64,000 bases of DNA, taken from Dictyobacter alpinus. GTDB taxonomy: Bacteria > Chloroflexota > Ktedonobacteria > Ktedonobacterales > Ktedonobacteraceae. How positions within the stretch are numbered: the first letter of the stretch is position 1; each line of letters begins with the position of its first letter. Where the stretch lies: NCBI RefSeq assembly GCF_003967575.1, contig NZ_BIFT01000001.1:2852001-2916000 (forward strand). Direction: 5' to 3'. The notes beneath the pieces were generated by a model. It was given only the letters and a program-made list of their open reading frames with translations. It did not search any database and was not told where the DNA came from. This document shows positions 27,640-35,699 of this stretch, piece after piece. The position numbers were made by a program, and so were the translations under genes.

Positions 27640-29262
27640 TTACCGGCTGAGTGGATACAAGCCTGGCAGGCTCACAGGGAGTTTTCCCTGAGCGATTACC
27701 TCGCCAAAGAGCACGCGTGCCGCTGCTTGCAGGGCTGGCGGTGTATATTCGTAGGTAACCAGATATGTTTCCAGTTGCGGTATCGCCAATAAATCATATG
27801 GACTATATACTGCCAGTCCGATCACAGGTTTTCCCGTTTGCAGGAAGTGTCGTACAACATCCCCTTGATAGTGATCCAGATTTGCATTCACTGTCAATAC
27901 TATAATCATAGCAAAATCCTTAACCACCTCGCCAATCTTCTGGCGCATCCGCGTGGCATCTTGTACTGTGATGGTTATGGTTTCTACATGCGCATGGCGC
28001 TGGCGTACCTGCTCCACAAAGGTATCGGCAGCCTGCGATTTATCGGATGCCAGGGTGTAGGCGGCTGGCTGGAGGATAGCGATAAGGATGCGCTGCTCAG
28101 GCTGTAAATGCAGCGGTAGCAGGTGTTGTTGGTCGCGTACGACCGTGGTTGAACGCTCATAGGATTGATCGCGTAGCTTTTGCTGCTCCTCAGATCTGAT
28201 CACATGGAGCTGTTCTGGTGTTGGCAACTGTTCCCAGGACAGCATGCGTGCCTTCAAATTAAGGACGCGCTCACAGGATGCCTGGATGGTCTGCGGGCTC
28301 AATGTGTGGTCGGCTACGGCCTGATAGGTTTTTTCGATGCCGCCTTTCTGACGATCATAACGATGCGAAATCATAGCTAGATCGCTACCAGCTTGCAGGG
28401 CCATCACGGCACCTTGCTCAACACCCAGCGTTTTAGCGACCGCATCCATCTCCAGACAATCGGTGGTTACCACACCATTATAGCCCAGTTTCTCGCGTAA
28501 CAGATCATGGATGACGGTCCGTGAAACCGTGGCCGGCACCATCTCGTTAGCAGCCATCAAGGCTGGCAGATAGAGGTGACCGATCATCACGCTATCGGCC
28601 CCAGCGGCAAGACCTTCACGGAAAGGAATCAACTCTACAGACTCCATGCGCTCAAGATCATGAGGGATACTCGGCAGGGCCAGATGCGAGTCCACGGCGG
28701 TATCGCCATGACCGGGGAAGTGCTTCAGACAGGTGACCACGCCAGTGTCCCGATAGCCTTCAACCATGGCCACCACATGGCGGGCGACCTGCTGTGGATC
28801 TTCACCAAATGAGCGAATACCGATTACCGGATTGGCTGGATTATTATTAACATCCGCTACTGGTGCAAGATTCATGTTGATGCCCAGTGCCTTGAGCTCG
28901 CGACCAGTTGCCTGGGCGATCTCACGTGTCAGTTCAGGAGAAGCAACCGCGCCCAGGGCCATATTGCCAGGGAAGAAGGTCGTGCTATCACCGAAACGCC
29001 GGACCATGCCATTTTCCTGATCGATACAGATCAGCAGGGGATAACGATGACCGGCCTCACGCGCTACTTTTTGCAGGGACTGTGTCAGTTCCTGGATCTG
29101 TTGAGGATCCTGCAAGTTGCGGGCAAACAGAATGATGCCGCCCACATGATATTTCTGGATCAACTCAACGATTTCAGGCGTCACCTTTGTACCGGGGAAG
29201 CCTACTACAAATAACTGACCAATCTGTTCTTCGAGGCTCATATCATCTGAAAGCTGCTGCAT
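27640..29262 (-). CDS. nagZ: beta-N-acetylhexosaminidase, GH3 (NagZ)
   Basis: Removes GlcNAc from GlcNAc-MurNAc (muropeptide) or chitin fragments. The start is the ATG at 29262, 19 bp after the kinase gene. There is no signal peptide, so it acts in the cytoplasm. The 540 residues carry the NagZ signature KHFPGHGDTAVDSH, with the Asp191-His193 general-acid dyad that is specific to NagZ within GH3, and the nucleophile Asp268 in VVTTDCLEMDA. A C-terminal alpha/beta domain (about 345-540) is present, as in the longer B. subtilis type and unlike short E. coli NagZ. Confidence 0.94.
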   Translation of the reverse strand: MQQLSDDMSLEEQIGQLFVVGFPGTKVTPEIVELIQKYHVGGIILFARNLQDPQQIQELTQSLQKVAREAGHRYPLLICIDQENGMVRRFGDSTTFFPGNMALGAVASPELTREIAQATGRELKALGINMNLAPVADVNNNPANPVIGIRSFGEDPQQVARHVVAMVEGYRDTGVVTCLKHFPGHGDTAVDSHLALPSIPHDLERMESVELIPFREGLAAGADSVMIGHLYLPALMAANEMVPATVSRTVIHDLLREKLGYNGVVTTDCLEMDAVAKTLGVEQGAVMALQAGSDLAMISHRYDRQKGGIEKTYQAVADHTLSPQTIQASCERVLNLKARMLSWEQLPTPEQLHVIRSEEQQKLRDQSYERSTTVVRDQQHLLPLHLQPEQRILIAILQPAAYTLASDKSQAADTFVEQVRQRHAHVETITITVQDATRMRQKIGEVVKDFAMIIVLTVNANLDHYQGDVVRHFLQTGKPVIGLAVYSPYDLLAIPQLETYLVTYEYTPPALQAAARVLFGEVIAQGKLPVSLPGLYPLSR

Positions 29263-29281
29263 TGCGTTCTCTTTTCTCGTT

Positions 29282-30226
29282 TTATACACGAATCCATTGG
29301 TTAAAGTCGACGATCTCGATGACCGCACGGGCTGCGCTTAAGGCTGGCTGCTCCACCAGGACTGGCTGTGCCAGTTTGTGCGTACTGGCAAGAAGCTCTA
29401 AGAAGCGTGCTTGAAAGCTCAGCTCGTTGATCAATAATCCTCCACCAAGTGCAAGGGGAAGTGGTTGCTCGGGATTCATGCCAAGCTTGCGAGCGACCGT
29501 CCTGGCGGCCAGCACCAATTCATTGATCGCGTGCTGGACCAACTCTTGCGCGAGCGGATCTCCTTCGCGTTCGGCCTGTAGTACACAGGTCGAGAGGCGC
29601 GCAATTCTGGCTTTATCCGCTTGAAAATAGACCTCGCCGATCAATTGTTCGGCCCGCTCAAGCTGCCAGAAGGCCAGGATACGTTCCAGCAAGATGGTGT
29701 GTGGGCCCCGACCATCAGCGGCCCGTACGGCGGCCTGTAAAGCCTGGCTACCCAGAGCATAGCCGCTACCCTCATCGCCGAGGAGATTCCCCCAGCCGCC
29801 GGCACGTGTGGTTATGCCCTGAGCATTACGGCCCAGCGAGATCGAGCCAGTACCCGCGATCAGCACCACACCGACCGTGCCGGGTAACGCACTTAATGCC
29901 AGTTCAGCATCGTTCGTCAGAAACACCGTGCCTGCCAGATGCTCAACTTTAGGAGCCAGCGCGGCATAATCAGCGGGACGATCAACGGCAGCGAGTCCAA
30001 GCCAGGCTTTTTCGATACTGAACTCAGTTCCAAGTGGAAGCCGGGCCTGCTCAACGGCGGCATAAATATTGCTGATCGCCTGCTCCAGGCCAACACTGGT
30101 ATAATTCGAGCTACCGGCCTGGCCGCGTCCAACCTCTTCGCCGCGCGCATTCACAATTACCGCCAGTGTCTTACTGCCGCCGCCATCAACTCCCAGATAA
30201 AATGTCTCAGTCTGTGAATTATTCAT
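29282..30226 (-). CDS. BadF/BadG-family amino-sugar kinase (GlcNAc/MurNAc kinase)
   Basis: 314 residues of the ASKHA ATPase fold. Phosphate-1 motif YLGVDGGGSKTLAVIV, phosphate-2 VVLIAGTGSISLG and GGWGNLLGDEGSGYALG are clear. The ATG overlaps the murQ stop by 4 bp. C. acetobutylicum MurK, of this family, phosphorylates both GlcNAc and MurNAc. Here the window has murQ but no anmK or PTS MurP, so a MurK-like supply of MurNAc-6-phosphate is the simplest reading (inference). A pure GlcNAc kinase is the alternative. Confidence 0.87.
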   Translation of the reverse strand: MNNSQTETFYLGVDGGGSKTLAVIVNARGEEVGRGQAGSSNYTSVGLEQAISNIYAAVEQARLPLGTEFSIEKAWLGLAAVDRPADYAALAPKVEHLAGTVFLTNDAELALSALPGTVGVVLIAGTGSISLGRNAQGITTRAGGWGNLLGDEGSGYALGSQALQAAVRAADGRGPHTILLERILAFWQLERAEQLIGEVYFQADKARIARLSTCVLQAEREGDPLAQELVQHAINELVLAARTVARKLGMNPEQPLPLALGGGLLINELSFQARFLELLASTHKLAQPVLVEQPALSAARAVIEIVDFNQWIRV

Positions 30227-31155
30227 TCTGCCATTGCCTCTAAGGTTGTACGTAAAATATTATCATGGGCCGCCAACTTTGCGCGGGCCTCATCTGGAGT
30301 CACATGGTTTTTGGCGACCACAATCGCCGTTTTGGTTTCGCCATTGGACTGCTGTAAGAGGGCCAGCGCATGCTCAGCGTCAAGTCCGGTCACGCTCTGT
30401 ACAATCTTACTGGCCCGTTGCTCCAATTTATAATTGGTGGCCACCACATCTACCATTAAATTGCCATAGGTCTTACCGAGGAGGATCATGGTACCTGTAC
30501 TCAACATGTTCAGCACCATCTTCTGGGCGGTCCCGGCCTTCAGGCGCGTTGAACCGGTAATCGCTTCGGGTCCGACAATTGGGGAGATAGTAATATCAGC
30601 CAGTTTTTCCAAAGGAGAGGCTGGATTACAGACCACGGCGATGGTCAGGGCCTGTTGTGTACGGGCATAGGCCAGCGCACCAAGCACATAGGGCGTACGA
30701 CCGCTGGCCGCGATGCCGACAACCGTATCCGCAGGCGTCAGTTGCAGGCGCTCTAACTCAGCCTGTCCAGCCCTGGGACTATCCTCGGCATCCTCAACCG
30801 CGTTGGCGGTAGCGATCGGACCACCGGCGATCAGGCCAACAATCTGATCTGGCGACGTACCAAAGGTTGGAGGGCACTCTGAGGCATCGAGGATACCCAG
30901 GCGGCCCGATGTGCCGGCTCCAATATAGAGCAGGCGTCCACCCTGGCGCATACGCGTGGCGATCGCGCTAATAGCTTGCGAGATCGCCGGTAGAACCTGT
31001 TCAACTGCCCGAGCCACCTTCGCGTCCTCGGCATTGAGCGCCTGCACGATTTCCAATGGACTCAACTGATCAATGTTGGTCGTGGCCGGATTGATGGTCT
31101 CGGTTGCCAGGGCAGAGATCGTCTGAGCTTCATTCTGCTGAGGTAGATCCGACAT
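30223..31155 (-). CDS. murQ: N-acetylmuramic acid 6-phosphate etherase
   Basis: Cleaves the lactyl ether of MurNAc-6-phosphate, giving GlcNAc-6-phosphate for NagA. 310 residues from the ATG at 31155, with AAGGAG 7 nt upstream; the longer frame to 31263 runs inside nagR and is rejected. The SIS domain shows LLYIGAGTSGRLGILDASECPPTFG, with the catalytic-base Glu about 93, and VVGIAASGRTPYV. The gene lies 50 bp downstream of nagR and is coupled to the kinase gene. Confidence 0.95.
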   Translation of the reverse strand: MSDLPQQNEAQTISALATETINPATTNIDQLSPLEIVQALNAEDAKVARAVEQVLPAISQAISAIATRMRQGGRLLYIGAGTSGRLGILDASECPPTFGTSPDQIVGLIAGGPIATANAVEDAEDSPRAGQAELERLQLTPADTVVGIAASGRTPYVLGALAYARTQQALTIAVVCNPASPLEKLADITISPIVGPEAITGSTRLKAGTAQKMVLNMLSTGTMILLGKTYGNLMVDVVATNYKLEQRASKIVQSVTGLDAEHALALLQQSNGETKTAIVVAKNHVTPDEARAKLAAHDNILRTTLEAMAE

Positions 31156-31205
31156 ATGCTCGCTCCTTCTTACATAAAGAAAAAAAGTCGTAGAGTCCGC
31201 GCCTA

Positions 31206-31952
31206 CTATGGCATTAATTGTTCGCGCTTCAAATTGGTATAGTAGGTATATTTGTTGCCGCAATACATGGCTTTGGCGTATTCAATTGGCTGATCGCGCT
31301 CGGTGTAGGTGATACGGCGCGTAAAGAGGGCGGCACTATTTACTGGAACCTTCAGCAACTGGGCGGCCTCTTCGTCGAAGAGGCCGGCCTCAATCTCTTG
31401 CTCGGCCTCCATTAATGGCAGGCCATATTTTGTTTCCAGCAAGCGATAGAGCGAGTTATTCTCTAGATCCTCTTCAAGCAATTTCTCGCAACCCATAAAA
31501 CTCAAATGTGAGATTTCGACGGCCAGAGGCACCCCATCGGCGAGGCGTAGGCGTTGTAGATAAAAGATAGGCTGGCCTGGTTTGATGCGTAGACGTTCGG
31601 CCGTCGTCTCATCAGCAGGCATCATGTGGGCATTTAAGACCCTGGTGCCGGGACGCTGGCCACGGGCGCGAATATCCTCGGTAAAGCCGGTCAGGTGAAT
31701 CAATTGCTGTGTAATCTTATGCCGACTTACGAATGTCCCTTTACCCTGCTCACGGTAGAAGAGCCCTTCGTTGACCAGTTCAGTGATTGCCTGGCGGGCC
31801 GTCATACGACTAATACCATATTGTTCACCGAGTTCACGCTCAGAGGGAATGAGATCACCCGGCTTCCATTCACCAGACCGGATCTTTTCGCGCATAATCT
31901 CCTTCAATTGATAGTAGCGCGGCAGGGGTCCTTTACGAAACACTGTGCTCAT
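31206..31952 (-). CDS. nagR: GntR-family (HutC/UTRA) regulator, NagR/DasR-like
   Basis: 248 residues: a winged-helix GntR domain (about 10-75, with PSERELGEQYGISRMTARQA and REQGKGTFVS) and a UTRA ligand domain (about 95-240). AAAGGA lies upstream of the ATG. This subfamily includes B. subtilis NagR/YvoA and Streptomyces DasR, which bind TGGTCTAGACCA-type sites and sense glucosamine- or GlcNAc-6-phosphate. It heads the recovery operon, and matching sites lie in the gap to nagA and before the ABC importer. Confidence 0.88.
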   Translation of the reverse strand: MSTVFRKGPLPRYYQLKEIMREKIRSGEWKPGDLIPSERELGEQYGISRMTARQAITELVNEGLFYREQGKGTFVSRHKITQQLIHLTGFTEDIRARGQRPGTRVLNAHMMPADETTAERLRIKPGQPIFYLQRLRLADGVPLAVEISHLSFMGCEKLLEEDLENNSLYRLLETKYGLPLMEAEQEIEAGLFDEEAAQLLKVPVNSAALFTRRITYTERDQPIEYAKAMYCGNKYTYYTNLKREQLMP

Positions 31953-32100
31953 GTCTTACAATCCTTTGTTGCTCCTGCACGAACAATAGTAGTTATGGGA
32001 AACGAATAATGAATGTCCCATCTGCGATCGCATCGCATGTTACCTTATTATAACCAATATTCTGCCTCTTGCCCCATTGGCTCACTTCTCCGGAGTCGTA

Positions 32101-32243
32101 ACGGCAGGGCTTGTCCCTGCTCCAGTTTACGTACTACCAGGCGCAAGCCCGAGGCTGACATGTTTCGCCATGCTTACCTCACGACGACCACGTGTCTCAG
32201 GGACGTGTCGTACGTGAACTGGAGCAGGGACAAGCCCTGCCGC
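32101..32243. repeat. inverted-repeat element, family II
   Basis: Arms of about 33 bp at 32101-32134 and 32210-32243 carry CGGCAGGGCTTGTCCCTGC and end in GTAC, with one mismatch. The loop is about 75 nt. The terminal AATAAACG...CAGTAG part of other copies is missing. It lies inside the nagR-nagA intergenic region, just beside an operator. Confidence 0.8.
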
Positions 32244-32245
32244 AA

Positions 32246-32275
32246 CTGGTATAATTGGTATATCGTCTATACCAG
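32246..32275. promoter_or_regulatory. predicted NagR operator on the nagR side
   Basis: CTGGTATA and TATACCAG bracket the site, with an inner TGGTATA-N5-TATACCA palindrome. Its first 17 bases, TGGTATAATTGGTATAT, recur exactly in the site before nagA. It lies 294 bp upstream of nagR. Confidence 0.72.
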
Positions 32276-32424
32276 GTCTCTCTATTAAATAATCACAGAT
32301 AATTCGTTGTACGTCAAGCTTTGTGGTGCTGAGTTTGTGATTTTTCCGTATTATATATAGCTGATGAAATACGGCCGGGAGCCAACTTTTTGTGATGTTA
32401 TGGGTTTGGCTAGATCATGAGTGG

Positions 32425-32452
32425 TGGTATAATTGGTATATTGTATAGACCA
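32425..32452. promoter_or_regulatory. predicted NagR operator before nagA
   Basis: TGGTATAATTGGTATAT followed by TGTATAGACCA. The right half GACCACT matches the DasR/NagR half-site. It lies 73 bp before the nagA start, a suitable place for repression. Confidence 0.72.
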
Positions 32453-32525
32453 CTGTGTCTTTGCGGTCGGAATGTGGTTACTGTGAAGCTAGAGAAAAAG
32501 TAAGTCTGTGAGAGAGGGAAACTCA

Positions 32526-33725
32526 ATGCGGTTTACATTACATGGTGCTCACCTTGTAGATGCAACGATGGATGTTGAACGAGGAGATCTCGTTGTTGAT
32601 GGTAGACAGATCCAGTCTGTTGAGCAGAGTGCTGGCCCGGAAGATGGTGCGCAGGTGGTTGATGCCACGGATAGTATTATCCTGCCAGGATTCATAGAGG
32701 TCCATACTCATGGCGGTGGTGGCTTCAATCTACATACAACCGATGTTGAAGAGATTCGCTCGTATCAGCGCTGGATTCCAGTTACGGGGGTTACCTCTTT
32801 TCTGGTGGCGGTCGTTGGGACGCCGGGTGCGTTGCCTGAGCAGCAATTAAATACGGCGGTGGAAGCGATTGAGCAGGCCAGAAAAAATCCACAGGAGCCG
32901 GGTGCGGAGCCAATGGGAATCCATCTGGAAGGTCCTTATATCAGTTTAGAGAAGCGGGGCGCCCATCCTCCAGTCTGGCTGCGTAAGCCTGATGAGGAGG
33001 AGACCGAGTTTATTATGGATCTGACACGCGGCCATCTGCAATTGATTACGATTGCTCCTGAGTTGCCGGGTGCCCATGATATGATTCGTACCCTGGTTGA
33101 GGCTGGCGTGACTGTGAGTATCGGGCATACTGATACTGATTATGATCAGGCACGCGAGGCGATCAAACTGGGCATTACCCATGCGACACACTGTTTTAAT
33201 GCGATGCGCCAACTCAAGCATCGCGAACCGGGACCCCTGGCCGCGATTGTGCAGGCGGACCAGGTGTTGGGCGAAATCATTGGTGATGGTATCCATGTAC
33301 ATCCAGCGATGATGGATATACTGGTCAGACTACTTGGACCGCAGCGTACCATTGTTGTCACCGATGCACTGGCCGGTGCCGGTATTCCTGATGCCACCTT
33401 TGAGTTCGCGGGACAGCAAGCGCGCGTTATTTGTGGGGCCGCCCGCCTCTCTGACGGCACCCTCACTGGCAGCGTGCTGACCATGGATCAAGCTATGCGC
33501 AACATGCTTGATATTACCCATGTCACCTTATCCGAGGTATCCGGCATGCTTTCTTATAATCCTGCCCGTTCAGCCCATGTTGCGGAGCGGAAAGGCCTGC
33601 TCAAAGCCGGCTATGACGCGGATCTGGTTATTTATAACAAATCCCTTGAACTGCAAGCTACAATCTGTAATGGACAGATTGGTTATGCCACTGACGAATG
33701 GCGTCAACGGCTCAACAAGCAATAA
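32526..33725 (+). CDS. nagA: N-acetylglucosamine-6-phosphate deacetylase
   Basis: Converts GlcNAc-6-phosphate to glucosamine-6-phosphate and acetate. The start is the ATG at 32526, with GAGAGAGGGA 8 nt before; an upstream in-frame GTG at 32508 overlaps that site. The 399 residues show the amidohydrolase metal and catalytic residues: His60 and His62 (EVHTHGGGG), Glu135 (HLEGPYIS), His201 (IGHTDTD), His222 (ATHCFNAM) and Asp280 (VVTDALAGAG). It is transcribed away from nagR, with a shared operator pattern. nagB (GlcN6P deaminase) is absent from the window. Confidence 0.96.
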   Translation: MRFTLHGAHLVDATMDVERGDLVVDGRQIQSVEQSAGPEDGAQVVDATDSIILPGFIEVHTHGGGGFNLHTTDVEEIRSYQRWIPVTGVTSFLVAVVGTPGALPEQQLNTAVEAIEQARKNPQEPGAEPMGIHLEGPYISLEKRGAHPPVWLRKPDEEETEFIMDLTRGHLQLITIAPELPGAHDMIRTLVEAGVTVSIGHTDTDYDQAREAIKLGITHATHCFNAMRQLKHREPGPLAAIVQADQVLGEIIGDGIHVHPAMMDILVRLLGPQRTIVVTDALAGAGIPDATFEFAGQQARVICGAARLSDGTLTGSVLTMDQAMRNMLDITHVTLSEVSGMLSYNPARSAHVAERKGLLKAGYDADLVIYNKSLELQATICNGQIGYATDEWRQRLNKQ

Positions 33726-33731
33726 TAATAA

Positions 33732-33807
33732 CCGTATGTGTGGGTCCTGCGCCCGATTGCCCGGACATACGGGGTAGCCTGATCGGGCGCGTGACCTGAC
33801 CATACGG
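33732..33807 (+). promoter_or_regulatory. long imperfect hairpin ending in the ribosome site of the next gene
   Basis: CCGTATG (33732-33738) pairs with CATACGG (33801-33807), with GCGCCCGAT/ATCGGGCGC further up the stem. The last GG of the right arm is also the start of GGAGG, the Shine-Dalgarno of the GHL10 gene, so the folded form could limit its translation while the same hairpin marks the nagA 3' end. Confidence 0.6.
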
Positions 33808-33817
33808 AGGTTGGTTT

Positions 33818-35014
33818 ATGTGGATATTATGGGTATGGGCTCGCTTTGGGCTGTGTGTGGTAGCTGCAACGCTGGTGATGTCCTGTGCTACTCATACGGC
33901 GAGTGTGAGTTCAATAGAGGTGAAGGGGGTAGCGGCGCACGAGGAGCGTCCGCTGATGGGAGTGTGGATAGCGACGGTAAAAAATATTGATTGGCCTTCT
34001 CGTGCGGGTCTGACCGCTGACGCACAGCGATCAGAGTTTCGCAAACAGCTGGATAAGGTGCAGGCGATGCATCTCAATACCGTGGTAGTGCAGGTAAAAC
34101 CCGAGGCAGACGCTCTTTATCCCTCAAAGTATGCACCATGGTCACGCTATTTGACAGGTGTACAGGGGAAAGATCCTGGCTATAATCCGCTAGCATTTAT
34201 GGTGACGGAAGCCCATCAGCGTGGGCTGTCATTTCACGCCTGGTTTAATCCATTCAGGGTGGCAATGAATGAGGACGTAAAATCACTGGCCCCGAATCAT
34301 CCCGCGCGTGTACATCCAGATTGGCTGGTACACTATGGTGGAAAACTCTATTATAATCCGGGCATACCCGAGGCCAGAGAATTTGTCATTAATAGTATTC
34401 TGGAAGTTGTCCAGTCCTATCCGATTGATGCAGTCCACCTGGATGATTACTTTTATCCCTATCGTGTGCCGGGCATGGAGTTTCCCGATCAGGCGCAATA
34501 CAAGCGCTATGGAGCGCAGACGTTTGCCGATAAAGGGAATTGGCGGCGGGACAATATCAATCGCTTCGTGGGTGAGTTGTCGCAGCGTATCAAACAGGTA
34601 AAGTCGAGTGTGGAGTTTGGTATCAGTCCCTTTGGGGTATGGCGCAATAAAGCGCAAGATCCAACTGGCTCACAGACGCAGGCCGGCGTCACAAATTATG
34701 ATGATCTTTATGCCGACACCCGCCATTGGATTCAGCAGGGCTGGCTGGATTATATTGTGCCGCAGATCTATTGGAAGATTGGCTTTAAGAAGGCCGATTA
34801 TGAGACGCTTGTGCGCTGGTGGGCACATGAAGTTGATGGTAGCCGGGTCAAACTCTATATCGGGCAGGCCGCCTATCGGGTCGATGAATGGCATGATCCC
34901 AATCAATTGCAGGCGCAACTGCGCATCAATCAACGCTATCCCCAGGTACGTGGCAGTATCTTCTTCAGCTTGAAAGATCTGTTACGTCATCCCATTGTTG
35001 TGCCATCCAAATAG
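33818..35014 (+). CDS. GHL10-family glycoside hydrolase lipoprotein (DigH-like)
   Basis: 398 residues with a lipoprotein signal peptide; the lipobox VMSC puts the lipidated Cys at 23. The GHL10/DUF187 TIM barrel is clear: RPLMGVWIATVKNIDWPS, TVVVQVKPEADALYPS, SFHAWFNPFRV, IDAVHLDDYFYPYRVPG and FGISPFGVWRN. E. coli DigH of this family cleaves peptide-free peptidoglycan glycan strands. Encoded between nagA and the importer, it would release wall saccharides outside the membrane for uptake (inference). GGAGG lies 8 nt before the ATG. Confidence 0.87.
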   Translation: MWILWVWARFGLCVVAATLVMSCATHTASVSSIEVKGVAAHEERPLMGVWIATVKNIDWPSRAGLTADAQRSEFRKQLDKVQAMHLNTVVVQVKPEADALYPSKYAPWSRYLTGVQGKDPGYNPLAFMVTEAHQRGLSFHAWFNPFRVAMNEDVKSLAPNHPARVHPDWLVHYGGKLYYNPGIPEAREFVINSILEVVQSYPIDAVHLDDYFYPYRVPGMEFPDQAQYKRYGAQTFADKGNWRRDNINRFVGELSQRIKQVKSSVEFGISPFGVWRNKAQDPTGSQTQAGVTNYDDLYADTRHWIQQGWLDYIVPQIYWKIGFKKADYETLVRWWAHEVDGSRVKLYIGQAAYRVDEWHDPNQLQAQLRINQRYPQVRGSIFFSLKDLLRHPIVVPSK

Positions 35015-35075
35015 CGGCATACGCAATTTTTTCAATACTGCGCCAGATAGCAGTGAAAAAAGCTGCGTATGATAT

Positions 35076-35229
35076 TAATTAACGCCATGTGCAAGTTGTA
35101 TCCCTCACACCTCGTGCCTACGGCTCTCGCTTGTTTTGAGGAGGAACATGGCGAGGCGGTCGCGACCGCCTCGCCATGTTCCTCCTCAAAAGAGTGGGTA
35201 TGTGGAAAACTTGCACATGGCGTTAATTA
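35076..35229. repeat. nested palindromic intergenic element, family I copy 2
   Basis: The outer inverted ends TAATTAACGCCATGTGCAAG and CTTGCACATGGCGTTAATTA are near perfect. Inside are the leader CCTCGTGCCTACGGCTCTCG and a perfect palindrome with arms TTTTGAGGAGGAACATGGCG meeting in GGCGGTCGCGACCGCC. Leader and centre match copy 1 at 688-836; the palindrome arms do not. Confidence 0.87.
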
Positions 35230-35238
35230 GCATAAAAT

Positions 35239-35280
35239 AAAACGCAATACACAAAAAAGTACTTTTGTGTATTGCGTTTT
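35239..35280. terminator. perfect 18-bp intrinsic terminator
   Basis: AAAACGCAATACACAAAA and its complement flank a 6-nt loop and end in TTTT. It closes the nagA/GHL10 transcription unit. Confidence 0.85.
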
Positions 35281-35328
35281 TATATATTACCAATTAATCT
35301 TCAAGAGATACCGCTTTCTGATGAATTT

Positions 35329-35378
35329 TGGTCTAGTGGTCTAGATGTCTTGACAATACGCATAATTCCGTGTATGTT
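35329..35378 (+). promoter_or_regulatory. promoter with DasR/NagR-like site, distal, before the ABC importer
   Basis: TGGTCTAGTGGTCTAGA (35329-35345) contains TCTAG-TGGT-CTAGA and lies 4 bp upstream of TTGACA (35350-35355), 17 bp, TATGTT (35373-35378). The start codon is 322 bp further on. Confidence 0.65.
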
Positions 35379-35620
35379 TTTCATAGACGCACTATTGATA
35401 TCATTCATTATCTGATCGCATAAATTTCGTATGCTTTTCATCTAACATTATCTATATGGATAGATGATAGGTAAGCATACTTATTACCAAATTTGGAGGT
35501 GCTGCTATAGAGACGTAAGGCAGATATGATGGATCAATGTTATGCCGGTGTGTGTGTATTGCATGATTAAGATCGATGTACGGTATATGTCTGTTGGAAT
35601 AGCTTTTTTGTAGCTATCTC

Positions 35621-35644
35621 TGTGGTCTAGTAATCTAGACTACA
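35621..35644 (+). promoter_or_regulatory. DasR/NagR-like operator near the binding-protein gene
   Basis: TGTGGTCTAG-TAAT-CTAGACTACA is a palindrome with 9 of 10 pairs matching. It shares TCTAG-N4-CTAGA with the site at 35329 and the GGTCTAGACC half-site pattern of DasR/NagR. It lies 56 bp before the gene. Confidence 0.7.
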
Positions 35645-35699
35645 TAATGGCTTTCTATTTTTAACGCGCTGTTTTTTATAACCTTCAAGGAGGTTTAGC

